Assembly (NCBI RefSeq): GCF_001442615.1
Contig: NZ_LMXN01000003.1
Span: forward strand, 434,001 to 498,000
From: Algoriphagus resistens
GTDB taxonomy: Bacteria > Bacteroidota > Bacteroidia > Cytophagales > Cyclobacteriaceae
Reading direction: 5' to 3'
DNA: 64,000 bases
This document shows positions 9,270 to 17,675 of the stretch, piece after piece. Position numbers and translations under genes: made by a program. Positions within the stretch are counted from its first letter, which is position 1, and every line of letters starts with the position of its first letter. The notes below the pieces were generated by a model. The model was not told the DNA's origin. It saw only the letters and a list, made by a program, of their open reading frames with translations, and ran no database searches.

Positions 9270-9848
9270 TTATAGCTTTTGGGTTACCCGGCATGGATTT
9301 CCCATGGCTAATACATCATCTGGGAGGCTTTTGGTCACTATAGAACCGGCTCCGATAGTGACGTTATTCCCAATTTTTACCCCGGGAAAAATAACTGCTC
9401 CACCTCCAATCCATACATTGTCCCCGATGATCACAGGTTTAGAGGAAGTATGATAGCGCGTGCCGCCTTCTTGTTGATAGATTCTTTCGGATGCTTTTAT
9501 AGGATGACTTGCTGTATAGATCTGAACATGGGGGGCTATCAGACCGTTTTTGCCTATTTTGATAAGATTATCATCAAGAAAGACGCAATTGGTGTTCACA
9601 AAAGTATTTTCGCCGATTTCAATATGCTCGCCATAGTCGCAAAAAAATGGAGCCTCGATCCATACACCTTCACCTTTCCTAGCAAATAGCTTGTTCAAAA
9701 TCGAAGCCCTTTCCTCTAAATTTCTGGAGTCCAAGGAATTGTACGCAAGTAAAAGCGCTTTTGCTTTATGGTATAGTTCTAAAAGTTCCGGATCACGGGA
9801 ATCATACAATTCTCCTGAGAGCATTTTTTGTTTTTCTGTCTTGGGCAT
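9270..9848 (-). CDS. Maltose/galactoside O-acetyltransferase family
   Basis: A left-handed beta-helix acetyltransferase that moves acetyl from acetyl-CoA to a sugar hydroxyl, resembling Maa and LacA. The N-terminal helical domain starts MPKTEKQKMLSGELYD, typical for this family. It is followed by hexapeptide repeats and the C-terminal signature GGAVIFPGVKIG and IGAGSIVTKSLPDDVLAMGNP. The catalytic His is expected in TASHPI. Length (192) is normal and the protein is cytoplasmic. The precise sugar acceptor cannot be told from sequence. The gene is 51 bp downstream of the TIM-barrel gene on the same strand and could be co-transcribed with it. Confidence 0.92.
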   Translation of the reverse strand: MPKTEKQKMLSGELYDSRDPELLELYHKAKALLLAYNSLDSRNLEERASILNKLFARKGEGVWIEAPFFCDYGEHIEIGENTFVNTNCVFLDDNLIKIGKNGLIAPHVQIYTASHPIKASERIYQQEGGTRYHTSSKPVIIGDNVWIGGGAVIFPGVKIGNNVTIGAGSIVTKSLPDDVLAMGNPCRVTQKL

Positions 9849-9899
9849 CCTAATGCATAGTTGGGAGGAAGTTAAGGTTTCAACAAAATGACAAGAAAG

Positions 9900-10799
9900 C
9901 TATGCAAATAAATTGATCAGGTTTTTCTTGAAATATTCTGCACTGTCCTGGACACTTTGGATAGGGTCTTGCGCAAAATTTCCACCCTGTTCCAAATAGT
10001 AATATTCCATCCCTGAAATTGAGGCGTCACCAAGAATTTTGGTGTAATCAATAGATCCATTGCCCAGCTCTGTATAGTCTCTGTTGATTTTATCCATGTC
10101 CTTGATGTGCCACATCGCAAAGCGTCCTGGGGATTGGAGAAATAATTCATGGGGTGTTTTAGGGGAATTTCGCACCACCCAATATAAATCTATCTGAAGT
10201 TTAACCAGCCCGGGATCTGTATTTCTGAGAATAATATCGTAACCGTTTTCACCGTTATGATCAATGAATTCAAAATCATGGTTGTGATAGGCAAAACCAA
10301 TCCCCGCCTGGGTTACCCGTTCGCCGATTGTATTCAACGTGTCAACTAGGACTTTGAAAGTTTCAATGGAGCGGGATTCAGGATCGAGCCACGGCCATGT
10401 AATGTATTTTTGTCCTAACGCATGGGCGCCTTCGATACTTTGATCCGTATACCGCATAAGCTCCTCATGAGATCCTTTGAAATAGTTGATAAAATCATAA
10501 TGACCACTTGTGCTTAGGAGTGAATTATCTTCCAACAACTTTTTAAAATCAGCCGCGGGCATGCCATAGAAGCTTTTACGAAGCCCATCATATCCATAGG
10601 TCTCAGTGTCCTGATAACCAAAGCCAGCTACCTTTTTAAGTGTTTTTTTTGGATCTTCAGCCATAGGAGCCCGGATGGTGAAAAGCTGTAATCCCATTTT
10701 GTATGGGGTTCTTACAGGGAAGTTGAAACTGGAAAGACCAAGTCCAGCCGCAGAAAGGGCGATTCCGGACTGCTTGATAAAATCCCGGCGAGTAAGCAT
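9900..10799 (-). CDS. Tat-exported sugar phosphate isomerase/epimerase-like TIM barrel
   Basis: A xylose-isomerase-like TIM barrel (AP endonuclease 2 superfamily). The N-terminus carries a twin-arginine signal (TRRDFIKQSGIALSAAGLGL), so it is folded before export. Predicted metal-binding positions include the YHNHDFEF segment, the Asp in QIDLYW and the His in MWHIKDMD. Many secreted homologues in Bacteroidota lie near sugar-use genes and have no assigned reaction; isomerase, epimerase or dehydratase activity are all possible. The 299-residue length is typical. The start is preceded by an AACCCAAACCTAAACCT tract also seen at other starts here. Confidence 0.85.
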   Translation of the reverse strand: MLTRRDFIKQSGIALSAAGLGLSSFNFPVRTPYKMGLQLFTIRAPMAEDPKKTLKKVAGFGYQDTETYGYDGLRKSFYGMPAADFKKLLEDNSLLSTSGHYDFINYFKGSHEELMRYTDQSIEGAHALGQKYITWPWLDPESRSIETFKVLVDTLNTIGERVTQAGIGFAYHNHDFEFIDHNGENGYDIILRNTDPGLVKLQIDLYWVVRNSPKTPHELFLQSPGRFAMWHIKDMDKINRDYTELGNGSIDYTKILGDASISGMEYYYLEQGGNFAQDPIQSVQDSAEYFKKNLINLFA

Positions 10800-10918
10800 A
10801 GGTTTAGGTTTGGGTTATGAATTGAGGTTTCAAGATAGCGACTTTGCTGATTTTTTAATACTCAGATTTTAGGGCAAACGATTCAAAAGAAAACTTCAGC
10901 AAACCTGTAGTCCTAATT

Positions 10919-12505
10919 TCAGAGCTGGATGGTACGCTCTATATTCACTTGTTCCAAAAACAGCTCATCGTGCGACACCACCAGCAATGTTCCCTCATAT
11001 TCATTGATAGCTGCAGTAAGAATTTCAATGTTTTGAATATCAAGATTGTTTGTCGGTTCGTCCAATATGATCATGTCAGGGGACTGGCTGCTAATGGTAA
11101 GGCAGCACAGCGACAGCCTCATCCGCTCTCCTCCGCTTAATGCCTGACATGACTTGTCCCAGTCTTCCTTAGGTAAAAGAAACCTGTTCAATCTAATTTT
11201 TATTTCATGCTCCTTCAGGGCAGCGTTGTTGAATTGCTCTGCCTGCTCGAATACATTCAACGGATTGTTTAGCAATGAATAATCCTGATCAATGTAAATG
11301 GCCTGAATATCTGAGTGGATAAGTGAGCCTTTCTGAGACTGCAAATCACCTAAGAGAAGCTTGATCAGTGTAGTTTTGCCAGAACCATTTGAGCCTTTCA
11401 GTTCAATTCTTTCCCCACTGGCAAGTTGAAAATTGAGATCACTTTGCCAGAGATTATCATTTCCATAAGAGAAGTTCAATCCTCTGGCAGTGATAAGAAC
11501 CTTTCCTTTGTGTATGCAGGAATTTTGGAAACCAAATTTCATTTTATCAATAGCTGGAAGCTGTTTCCTTAAATCCTGTAAGTCCTGCGAGATTCCCCCA
11601 ATCTTTTCAGTGTGGACATTTTTAATTTTTGAGGTGCTTTTTTCTGCTGTGTTTCGAAGCGTATTCAACATGATGGTAGCTATACCTGCCTTTTCCTGCT
11701 TTTTTTTGCCTCGCGCATCCAACTTTTGCTGGCGTTCTACTGTTTCCCGCTCCTTCTGTTTAGCCTTACGCAATGCCTTCTCCTTGCTTTTAACATCTTG
11801 GGTCAAGGCACTTTGCTCCACTTGTTTTTGAGCAGTATAGAAATCAAAGTTGCCTCCATACATGCGGATTCCTTTTGGAGTAAGTTCACAAACCGTATCC
11901 AAAAGATTCAGTAATTTCCGATCATGGCTAACTACAAGGAGGGTATGTGAGGTGCTGGAAATGTAGTCGTAAAGCAACTTTCGAGCCTCTATATCCAAGT
12001 GATTGCTAGGTTCATCCAGCAACACTAATTCGGGCTGATGAATGAAAATTCCTGCCAGAAAGACCTTGGTTTTTTGACCGCCACTGAGGTTTTCAAGCTT
12101 TTGGGAGAGCTCAAACTCTGATAGTTTCCAATAATTTAGAGCCTCAAAGCATCTTTCCTCGATCGTCCAATCGTCATCCAGGACCAACATATTTGCTTCA
12201 GTAGCCTTTCCGTCAAGAATTTCTCGTAATGCGGTGAGTTTCGGGGCTAGCCCCAGGGCTTCGGCAATTGTCAGGTGATTGAGTTGGCCAATTAACTGTG
12301 GAATATAATACGGTGTAGCATCTGTGACCACCTGTCCCTGAGCAGGCGCAATCAGCTTTGCAATAATGCGTAACAAGGTAGATTTACCAACCCCATTATT
12401 ACCAATTAATGCCGCTTTTTGATGTTTGTTTACCGTTAGATTTAAGTTTCCAAACAGTAAATCCTTATTGGGATGTATATAGGAAAGGTTTTGTAAAATA
12501 AGCAC
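10919..12505 (-). CDS. ABC-F family ATPase
   Basis: A soluble protein of two ABC domains without membrane segments, the ABC-F architecture of ribosome-associated ATPases. The first module has Walker A IGNNGVGKST, signature LSGGQKTKV and Walker B LVLLDEPSNHLD. The second has GSNGSGKTT, LSGGERMRL and MIILDEPTNNLD. A basic, charged linker of about 80 residues separates them (near residues 225-305), the region that reaches the ribosomal active site in known family members. The start codon is GTG. ABC-F proteins act as translation factors or antibiotic-protection factors; which role applies here cannot be decided from sequence. 528 residues. Confidence 0.88.
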   Translation of the reverse strand: MLILQNLSYIHPNKDLLFGNLNLTVNKHQKAALIGNNGVGKSTLLRIIAKLIAPAQGQVVTDATPYYIPQLIGQLNHLTIAEALGLAPKLTALREILDGKATEANMLVLDDDWTIEERCFEALNYWKLSEFELSQKLENLSGGQKTKVFLAGIFIHQPELVLLDEPSNHLDIEARKLLYDYISSTSHTLLVVSHDRKLLNLLDTVCELTPKGIRMYGGNFDFYTAQKQVEQSALTQDVKSKEKALRKAKQKERETVERQQKLDARGKKKQEKAGIATIMLNTLRNTAEKSTSKIKNVHTEKIGGISQDLQDLRKQLPAIDKMKFGFQNSCIHKGKVLITARGLNFSYGNDNLWQSDLNFQLASGERIELKGSNGSGKTTLIKLLLGDLQSQKGSLIHSDIQAIYIDQDYSLLNNPLNVFEQAEQFNNAALKEHEIKIRLNRFLLPKEDWDKSCQALSGGERMRLSLCCLTISSQSPDMIILDEPTNNLDIQNIEILTAAINEYEGTLLVVSHDELFLEQVNIERTIQL

Positions 12506-12726
12506 AATTTCTCTCTTTGAAGATTAAACAAATGGCTATTCCAAGACTTAGGAGAGCCGTATTCAGTATCAGAAAGAAATTATATTTCACATAGCGTAGG
12601 TGCGGAATTAAGGCTACAAATATAAAGATTATTGGATTAGTATTTAATTGATTTTCCACAAAAATGAGGATTTAAAGGGTGTCATTAGTGCGGGAAAGTA
12701 TAGGAGAAGAGAATTTATTGATGTAA

Positions 12727-13905
12727 TTAAAAATTCAACTGTGCCTGTAATCTTAGCAGGCTCCCTGCTTGTTGGTTATTTTGAAGCTGAAAATCCTCAT
12801 ATCGGCGGTTTGAAAAAGTGTACATAGCCACCAGTTCAAAAGCCTTCATTGGCTGCCATTCCAAGCCTAATTCCAGCTCTTTTACCGTGTAGCTTCTTGC
12901 ATCCAGTTCGTGCTTTTTTCCTCCGTCGTAGTATTGTATTCTGGTAAATGGAATGAGATTTCCGGCTAGGTATGAAAATGTCACATAGCCGCCCTGCAGA
13001 TTCTGAATTTCAGTTTTTTGTGTTTCTTTGTTAAATTCTGGGCCTTTCCCGACCACATATTCTGCCTGGATTCCGAAAGGTCTTGGATACAGCACAAAAG
13101 AAACTGCAGCCCGCTCATCCAAGTATTCTTTGGTCTCATAACTCTTGATTTCAGGACTTGTTTCCTGCAGAACATACCTTCCACGGTATGCCTGGATCCC
13201 GGGCTCAATCACCTGATTCCCTATTTGGATCGGCAAAGAAAACCGGGATACCACATGGAATTTGCCATTTCGGTCTTCGTGATTTGCTGTCTGCCCGTTG
13301 TAAATCCCCAAAGCAAAAACCCCAAAATCTCCGGAGTGCTTCATCCCGTCCTTTTTCAGCTCAGTCATCATGTTTCGCTGCTGGCTGTTGGCCCAGTAGA
13401 AAAATACCCCCACATCCCGCTCATCTTTCAGGCCACTGTTGAGCGCGTCATCTCTGTCCAAAGGCAGGCGCTGGCTACTGGATTGCATGTTTTCGTAGCC
13501 AAAAGGCACCTTACTCTGTCCGATCCTAAGACGGAATTCGTTGTTTCGGTCCAAGCCCAGATCGAAATATGCATCCTTCAGTCTTCCAACATGATTAGAT
13601 TCCCCCACCGATTTGGCAAAGTCCGGTTGAAAATAGAAAAATACACGTGGGTGGATCTGTCCATAAATTTTAAAGCGTAATCTTCGAAGAGAAAATGAAT
13701 TTTCATCACCTCCCCAAGCCTCATCACATTGTTCACATTCCAGTTTCGGGTTAGTCTGGAACAAGCCGTTATACCGCACCTGCATATAACCTCCCAGGTG
13801 AATCCTTTCAAACCAACCTGAGGTGGTCTTTTCTTTTTCCTGCGCTCGTGCAAATGAAAAGGATAGTAAAAGAGACATAGCGGCAAGTGCGATATTCTTA
13901 AGCAT
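12727..13905 (-). CDS. Phosphate-selective porin O/P-family outer membrane protein
   Basis: A 392-residue outer membrane beta-barrel resembling OprO/OprP porins. It has a signal peptide (SLLLSFSFARAQ), then GGYMQVRYNG and repeated alternating strands with charged turn segments such as FSLRRLRFKIYGQIHP and FRLRIGQSKVPFGYEN, and a C-terminal aromatic residue (QLNF) that suits outer membrane insertion. In Bacteroidota these genes often carry anions or unknown solutes, so phosphate specificity is only a family label. It lies 48 bp downstream of the PepSY-like gene on the same strand; the two could form one envelope-related transcript. Confidence 0.88.
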   Translation of the reverse strand: MLKNIALAAMSLLLSFSFARAQEKEKTTSGWFERIHLGGYMQVRYNGLFQTNPKLECEQCDEAWGGDENSFSLRRLRFKIYGQIHPRVFFYFQPDFAKSVGESNHVGRLKDAYFDLGLDRNNEFRLRIGQSKVPFGYENMQSSSQRLPLDRDDALNSGLKDERDVGVFFYWANSQQRNMMTELKKDGMKHSGDFGVFALGIYNGQTANHEDRNGKFHVVSRFSLPIQIGNQVIEPGIQAYRGRYVLQETSPEIKSYETKEYLDERAAVSFVLYPRPFGIQAEYVVGKGPEFNKETQKTEIQNLQGGYVTFSYLAGNLIPFTRIQYYDGGKKHELDARSYTVKELELGLEWQPMKAFELVAMYTFSNRRYEDFQLQNNQQAGSLLRLQAQLNF

Positions 13906-13953
13906 GGATTAGGGATATATGGTGAGGCTGATGGGAGTAGGGGAGGTAAATGC

Positions 13954-14400
13954 CTAATCGTTGATTTTATGAAGAACTTCTCCTGTACTGGAGAAGATCA
14001 CTTTCCACTCCTCAGTGAAGTTTTCCAATTCTACCGAATAACTGACATCGCGGCCCTCGGTGATTTTCTTAACTCCATCTACTTTTAACTCAGGGAAATC
14101 AGTGTTGATCGTAGAGAAGATGGTCTTAGGGAGATCACCTTTCGAAATTTCTTCAACATGCTTTAGCATTTTTCCGGCGGCATCATACCAGATTTCATGA
14201 TCGGTACCCCAACCAATTTCAAATTCTACGTTGTAATTTTCACCATCCATTTCCCAGTCAATATCTGAGGCTTTTGGAAATGCTTGCTTGAAACTATTAA
14301 CTACCACAGAAGGTACTTGGCTTGGATAAATATCCTGGGCAAAAGCCGCTGTGGAGATTAAAATAAGAACAGTTGCGAGTGATGTGATTTGTTTTTTCAT
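13954..14400 (-). CDS. Periplasmic PepSY-like (DUF2874) protein
   Basis: A 148-residue secreted protein with Sec signal (MKKQITSLATVLILISTAAFAQ) and two PepSY-like repeats, around residues 30-85 and 90-148. The repeats carry the typical W/Y-rich strands (DIDWEMDGENYNVEF, DHEIWYDAAGKML, EEWKVIFSSTGEVL). Such proteins are small periplasmic factors of unknown exact role, often induced by envelope two-component systems; the OmpR/HisKA pair at 16.4-18.3 kb is a possible regulator, which is inference. The ATG at 14400 lies 7 nt beyond the stop of a small ORF inside an element of the dispersed repeat family. Confidence 0.85.
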   Translation of the reverse strand: MKKQITSLATVLILISTAAFAQDIYPSQVPSVVVNSFKQAFPKASDIDWEMDGENYNVEFEIGWGTDHEIWYDAAGKMLKHVEEISKGDLPKTIFSTINTDFPELKVDGVKKITEGRDVSYSVELENFTEEWKVIFSSTGEVLHKIND

Positions 14401-14496
14401 GTGTTTATTATTTGTTTTTTAAGGGCATATGGAATCTCACATGCTTTATAATCATCACAGTGTGTGACTCATGGGCAATGCTTGATTTCATGTGCA
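14401..14496 (-). repeat. Copy A of a dispersed smORF-bearing intergenic element
   Basis: About 96 bp directly upstream of the PepSY-like start codon. It shares blocks with the copies at 14774, 28562 and 57524: on the minus strand ATGAAATCAAGC, then TCACACACTG, GATGATTATAA, GAGATTCCATATG and CCCTTAAAA, ending next to the downstream ATG. No terminal inverted repeats or target duplications were seen. It may serve as 5' leader and regulatory region of the PepSY-like gene. Confidence 0.75.
14408..14491 (-). CDS. Small ORF of 27 codons in element copy A
   Basis: Not a recognised family. The peptide begins MKSSIAHESHTVMII and continues with KHVRFH, matching the pattern MKSS....SHT.MII...RFH shared with the small ORFs at 14770-14865 and 57542-57616. 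It stops 7 nt before the ATG of the PepSY-like gene, so it could be a leader peptide whose translation affects that gene. Evidence for coding is only the conserved frame; chance inheritance of an ORF within a repeat is possible. Confidence 0.35.
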   Translation of the reverse strand: MKSSIAHESHTVMIIKHVRFHMPLKNK

Positions 14497-14769
14497 TATA
14501 GTTTTAATTTATACCTCAAAGAAAAAGGGGGAATCTGGAAACAATTGGGAATCTGGAATGCCTTAAAAAAAATCTCACAAGAAAATCCATCAGCGCAGTT
14601 AGGATGGTTTTTCTAGCCTTGCATATTTTTATCTCAGCGATGGTTTCTTTTCACCTGCCCCTTAACACGGATGGTTGCTCGCAATTACCCATTGGTAAAT
14701 ACCTATCATCATTCAATAGGTGCAGGATCTAAGTTTCAGGTTGCTTCCGTAAAACGAATACCTTAAATT

Positions 14770-14865
14770 TCATCTGTTTATAATTTGTCTTTTAAGGGTC
14801 AGATGGAATCTCCCAAGCATTATTATCATTCCAGTGTGTGAGGTTTCGGTCATGCTCGATTTCAT
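14770..14865 (-). CDS. Small ORF of 31 codons in element copy B
   Basis: The longest member of the small-ORF set: MKSSMTETSHTGMIIM followed by LGRFHLTLKRQ. It is not recognised. Its TGA overlaps the ATG of a 14-codon frame (14729-14773, starting MKFKVF) in ATGA fashion, the arrangement expected for coupled translation, although that downstream frame looks like a remnant. Compared with the 57542-57616 copy, 8 of the first 21 codons differ and 4 of these are synonymous third-position changes, which hints at coding constraint but is too little to prove it. Confidence 0.35.
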   Translation of the reverse strand: MKSSMTETSHTGMIIMLGRFHLTLKRQIINR

Positions 14866-14870
14866 CTGCA
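14774..14870 (-). repeat. Copy B of the dispersed element
   Basis: About 97 bp, close to copy D at 57524-57620 and less so to copy A 280 bp away. It keeps the full order of blocks: ATGAAATCGAGCATGAC, TCACACACTGG, ATGATAATAATG, GAGATTCCAT, CCCTTAAAAGACAAATTATAAACAG, then ATG at 14773. The gene this copy would serve is reduced to 14 codons, so B may be left from a tandem duplication of the PepSY-like gene region. Confidence 0.75.
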
Positions 14871-14920
14871 GCTTTAATCGTTAGCTTGAGTTTACCTTGA
14901 CTTTATCCCGATCCCGCTTA

Positions 14921-16321
14921 ATGAAAAAAGTACTTATCCTCCTTATCCTATTTTCTTTCTATTATCTACAAGGGCATTCTCAGACCAAGAAAGATTACAA
15001 GCCTAACATCATTTTGATTTTTATTGATGATATGGGATGGGCTGACTTAAGTTCGTTTGGAAATAAGGATGCCCAAACTCCGAACATCGACAAGCTGGCT
15101 GCGCAGGGGATTTCTTTTGAGCAGTTTTATGTCAACTCTCCGATTTGTTCACCCTCACGGGTTGCGATCTCGACGGGTACTTATCCTCAGCGGTGGAATA
15201 TTACTTCCTATCTGGATCATGAAAAAAACAATCGGGCAAGAGGAATGGCTGATTGGCTTGATCCATCTGCTCCTATGCTGGCAAAAAGCCTACAACAGAC
15301 GGGCTATACCACTGGTCACTTTGGTAAGTGGCACATGGGAGGGCAGCGGGATGTAACTGATGCCCCACCGATTTCAGCCTATGGATTTGATGAATCCTTG
15401 ACTAATTTCGAAGGGATGGGAGCCAAACTTCTACCCCTTACAAAAGATGAAACGGGTAAAGTAGGGAAGATTTGGGAAGATGCCGAAAAATTAGGAGGCC
15501 CCCATACATGGATGCAACGGTCAGAAATTACCACAGGCTTCGTGGATGCAGCAATAGATTTTATCGGTAGAGCAAAAGAAAACAATAAACCTTTTTATGT
15601 AAATGTATGGCCAGATGATGTACATAGCCCTTATTGGCCTCCTTTTGAGGAATATGGATTGGCCAAAAAAGAGGGGAAAAGAGGGTTGTATTTGGCGGTT
15701 TTGGAAGCGATGGATAAGCAAGTGGGAAAGTTGGTTGACTTTATCCAATCCAATGAGGATTTACGTGACAACACGTTGATTCTGATATGTTCGGATAATG
15801 GTCCGGAAATGGGAGCAGGAAGAGCAGGAGAGTTAAAGGGGTACAAAACACATCTTTATGAGGGGGGAATTCGCTCTTCTCTGATTGTATGGGGACCAGG
15901 ATTGATTGATAAAGATGTGGAAGGAACACGAAATGAGGAATCTGTATTTTCCGCCATTGATTTTGCACCTTCCTTACTTAAACTGGCAGGATCAAAAAAA
16001 CTATCAGCAGATAAACTGACCGATGGAGAAGATGTTTCCATGACAATTCTCGGCAAGTCCAGAGGATCCCGTCAAGCCCCGATTTTTTACAGTAGACCTC
16101 CTGACCGCAAGAACTACTATGGCATCGAAAACCTCCCTGATCTCGCTGTGCGGGACGGAAACTGGAAATTGCTTTGTGATTATGACGGCAGCAGACCGGA
16201 GCTGTACAATATCGTAGAAGACCCAGGTGAAACAAAAAATCTGACTGAACAAAAGCCTGGGCTTACTCAAAGCCTCATTAAAAAAGTTACTTCTTGGTAT
16301 GTTTCTATGCCACAGCTTTAA
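14921..16321 (+). CDS. Secreted Cys-type sulfatase
   Basis: A second S1-family sulfatase, 466 residues. It has a Sec signal peptide (LFSFYYLQGHSQ) rather than a lipobox. Asp36-Asp37 in IFIDDMGW are metal ligands and Cys76 in PICSPSRVAISTG is the residue that must be oxidised to formylglycine. Other family elements are HFGKWHMGG and ICSDNGPEMGAG. It is only distantly similar to the sulfatase at 4763-6289 outside the active site, so the substrates probably differ. ATG 14921 was chosen over an upstream in-frame start at 14897, because it gives a standard signal peptide. It is divergent from the PepSY-like gene, separated by element copies A and B. Confidence 0.93.
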   Translation: MKKVLILLILFSFYYLQGHSQTKKDYKPNIILIFIDDMGWADLSSFGNKDAQTPNIDKLAAQGISFEQFYVNSPICSPSRVAISTGTYPQRWNITSYLDHEKNNRARGMADWLDPSAPMLAKSLQQTGYTTGHFGKWHMGGQRDVTDAPPISAYGFDESLTNFEGMGAKLLPLTKDETGKVGKIWEDAEKLGGPHTWMQRSEITTGFVDAAIDFIGRAKENNKPFYVNVWPDDVHSPYWPPFEEYGLAKKEGKRGLYLAVLEAMDKQVGKLVDFIQSNEDLRDNTLILICSDNGPEMGAGRAGELKGYKTHLYEGGIRSSLIVWGPGLIDKDVEGTRNEESVFSAIDFAPSLLKLAGSKKLSADKLTDGEDVSMTILGKSRGSRQAPIFYSRPPDRKNYYGIENLPDLAVRDGNWKLLCDYDGSRPELYNIVEDPGETKNLTEQKPGLTQSLIKKVTSWYVSMPQL

Positions 16322-16409
16322 TTAAAATCTCCCGCCACTGTGCAGCTAAGCAATATTACGGGATGATTCTCAAATGTAGCTAACCTTCTAGCTTTCTCCC
16401 TGATCAGCC

Positions 16410-17675
16410 TCAACCCATTTTCACCTCAAAGCAGTGCTCACGATCATAGCTGTAACCTACTTCAAACCCATACAATTTGCAGATGGCCTGAACAATAGCC
16501 AGGCCTAAACCCGTGCCCGAATTAGTGTTTGTTTCTTTTTGGAAGCGGTCAAATATTTTACTTGAATCTAACTCCTCTTTTTTACCGGTATTAGTTACCT
16601 GGAAGGAATTTTCATTTATGATTATATGAACTTTGCCGTTCGGAATATTGTGAAAAATAGCATTCCGAATTAGGTTACTAACTAGAATTGATGCCAGACT
16701 CTCATCCATCAGATAAGTAAGGTTGGCTGATTTATCCACTGAGATCTCTATGTTTCGGAAATTTGCAAAGTCCTCCAGATCTTCAACACACTGATTCACA
16801 AGCTTGCTGAAATCAACTAATGAAGGTTCGTTGAATTGCCTGTTTTCAATTTTTGATAGCAACAATAAGGACTTGTTGAGCTTTGTCAGGCGCTGAATAG
16901 TCTGTAAAATCTGTTCTATATTCTCTGCATTGGCAGGGTCAAGACTTTCTTTTTCCAGCATCAATTCCAACTTGGTAGAAATAATAGCCAAGGGGGTCTG
17001 TAACTCATGGGAAGCATTTTCTGTAAATTTCTTTTGGTTGTAAAACGTTTCTCTTGCCCGGATAATCAGTGCATTTACCGCTGATTCCAGCTCTTTAAAT
17101 TCCTTTGTTTCTCCTGTGACTGTGGGCAAAGGAACATTTTTGTCAATACGATAGGATTTCAACTCATTCAGAAGCGAATAAAACGGTGTCCATAATTTCC
17201 TTAAAACGACATTGTTAATCAGAATAATGCTGATTACCAGAATGATATAAAGCCAGAGAATCGAATAGAAAAGATCTTCGATAAGGTCGTCCTCCTCCAC
17301 TGTTGAGTTGAATACAGTTAGTTGATAATAATCTTCGCCATGCTTAAAAGCTGAAGTCAGCATGCGCACAGGTTCCAGATCGTCTTCGTTTTGCATATAG
17401 AGCAAGGTATCGGTGAAGTAGTCGCGCATGCGGAGCGCCTCACTTTCAGCTATCTTATGGATAGTATAATTTCCTTCTTCAAAATCTGTTTTTTGAAGGA
17501 CTGTGGCATCGTCTTCTGTCCTTTTAATGATCAGAAGTTTATAATTGTCTAAACCATCATCTATACTGTCATGGATTTCATCAAGCATGTTGATGTAAAA
17601 TATCGCTGACCAGACAGTAACAATCAGGAAGATTGAGATGGAAAGGTATTTTAGAGATTGATTGAGAAGCTTCAC
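16410..17675 (-). CDS. HisKA-type sensor histidine kinase
   Basis: A 421-residue membrane sensor kinase. There is one transmembrane segment near residues 10-30 and a second near 143-162, flanking a periplasmic sensor domain of about 110 residues. These are followed by a short linker, the H-box FTENASHELQTPLA, the N-box NLIRNAIFHN and the G-box GTGLGLAIVQAI. It autophosphorylates on the H-box His and passes phosphate to the response regulator encoded immediately upstream, with which it overlaps by 4 nt (ATGA). The signal sensed is unknown; the small sensor domain and the nearby PepSY-like and porin genes suggest an envelope cue, which is inference. Confidence 0.93.
   Translation of the reverse strand: MKLLNQSLKYLSISIFLIVTVWSAIFYINMLDEIHDSIDDGLDNYKLLIIKRTEDDATVLQKTDFEEGNYTIHKIAESEALRMRDYFTDTLLYMQNEDDLEPVRMLTSAFKHGEDYYQLTVFNSTVEEDDLIEDLFYSILWLYIILVISIILINNVVLRKLWTPFYSLLNELKSYRIDKNVPLPTVTGETKEFKELESAVNALIIRARETFYNQKKFTENASHELQTPLAIISTKLELMLEKESLDPANAENIEQILQTIQRLTKLNKSLLLLSKIENRQFNEPSLVDFSKLVNQCVEDLEDFANFRNIEISVDKSANLTYLMDESLASILVSNLIRNAIFHNIPNGKVHIIINENSFQVTNTGKKEELDSSKIFDRFQKETNTNSGTGLGLAIVQAICKLYGFEVGYSYDREHCFEVKMG

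Noticed and set aside
12465..12659. 64-codon hydrophobic ORF on the minus strand
   Set aside because: It overlaps the start of the ABC-F gene and has no family-like features or preferred start context; judged a chance frame.
13018..13680. 220-codon plus-strand ORF opposite the porin gene
   Set aside because: Antisense shadow of a well-supported beta-barrel gene; the translation is low-complexity and unlike any family.
4763..16321. Formylglycine-generating or anaerobic sulfatase-maturating enzyme for the two sulfatases
   Set aside because: No such gene in the window; maturation must be encoded elsewhere.
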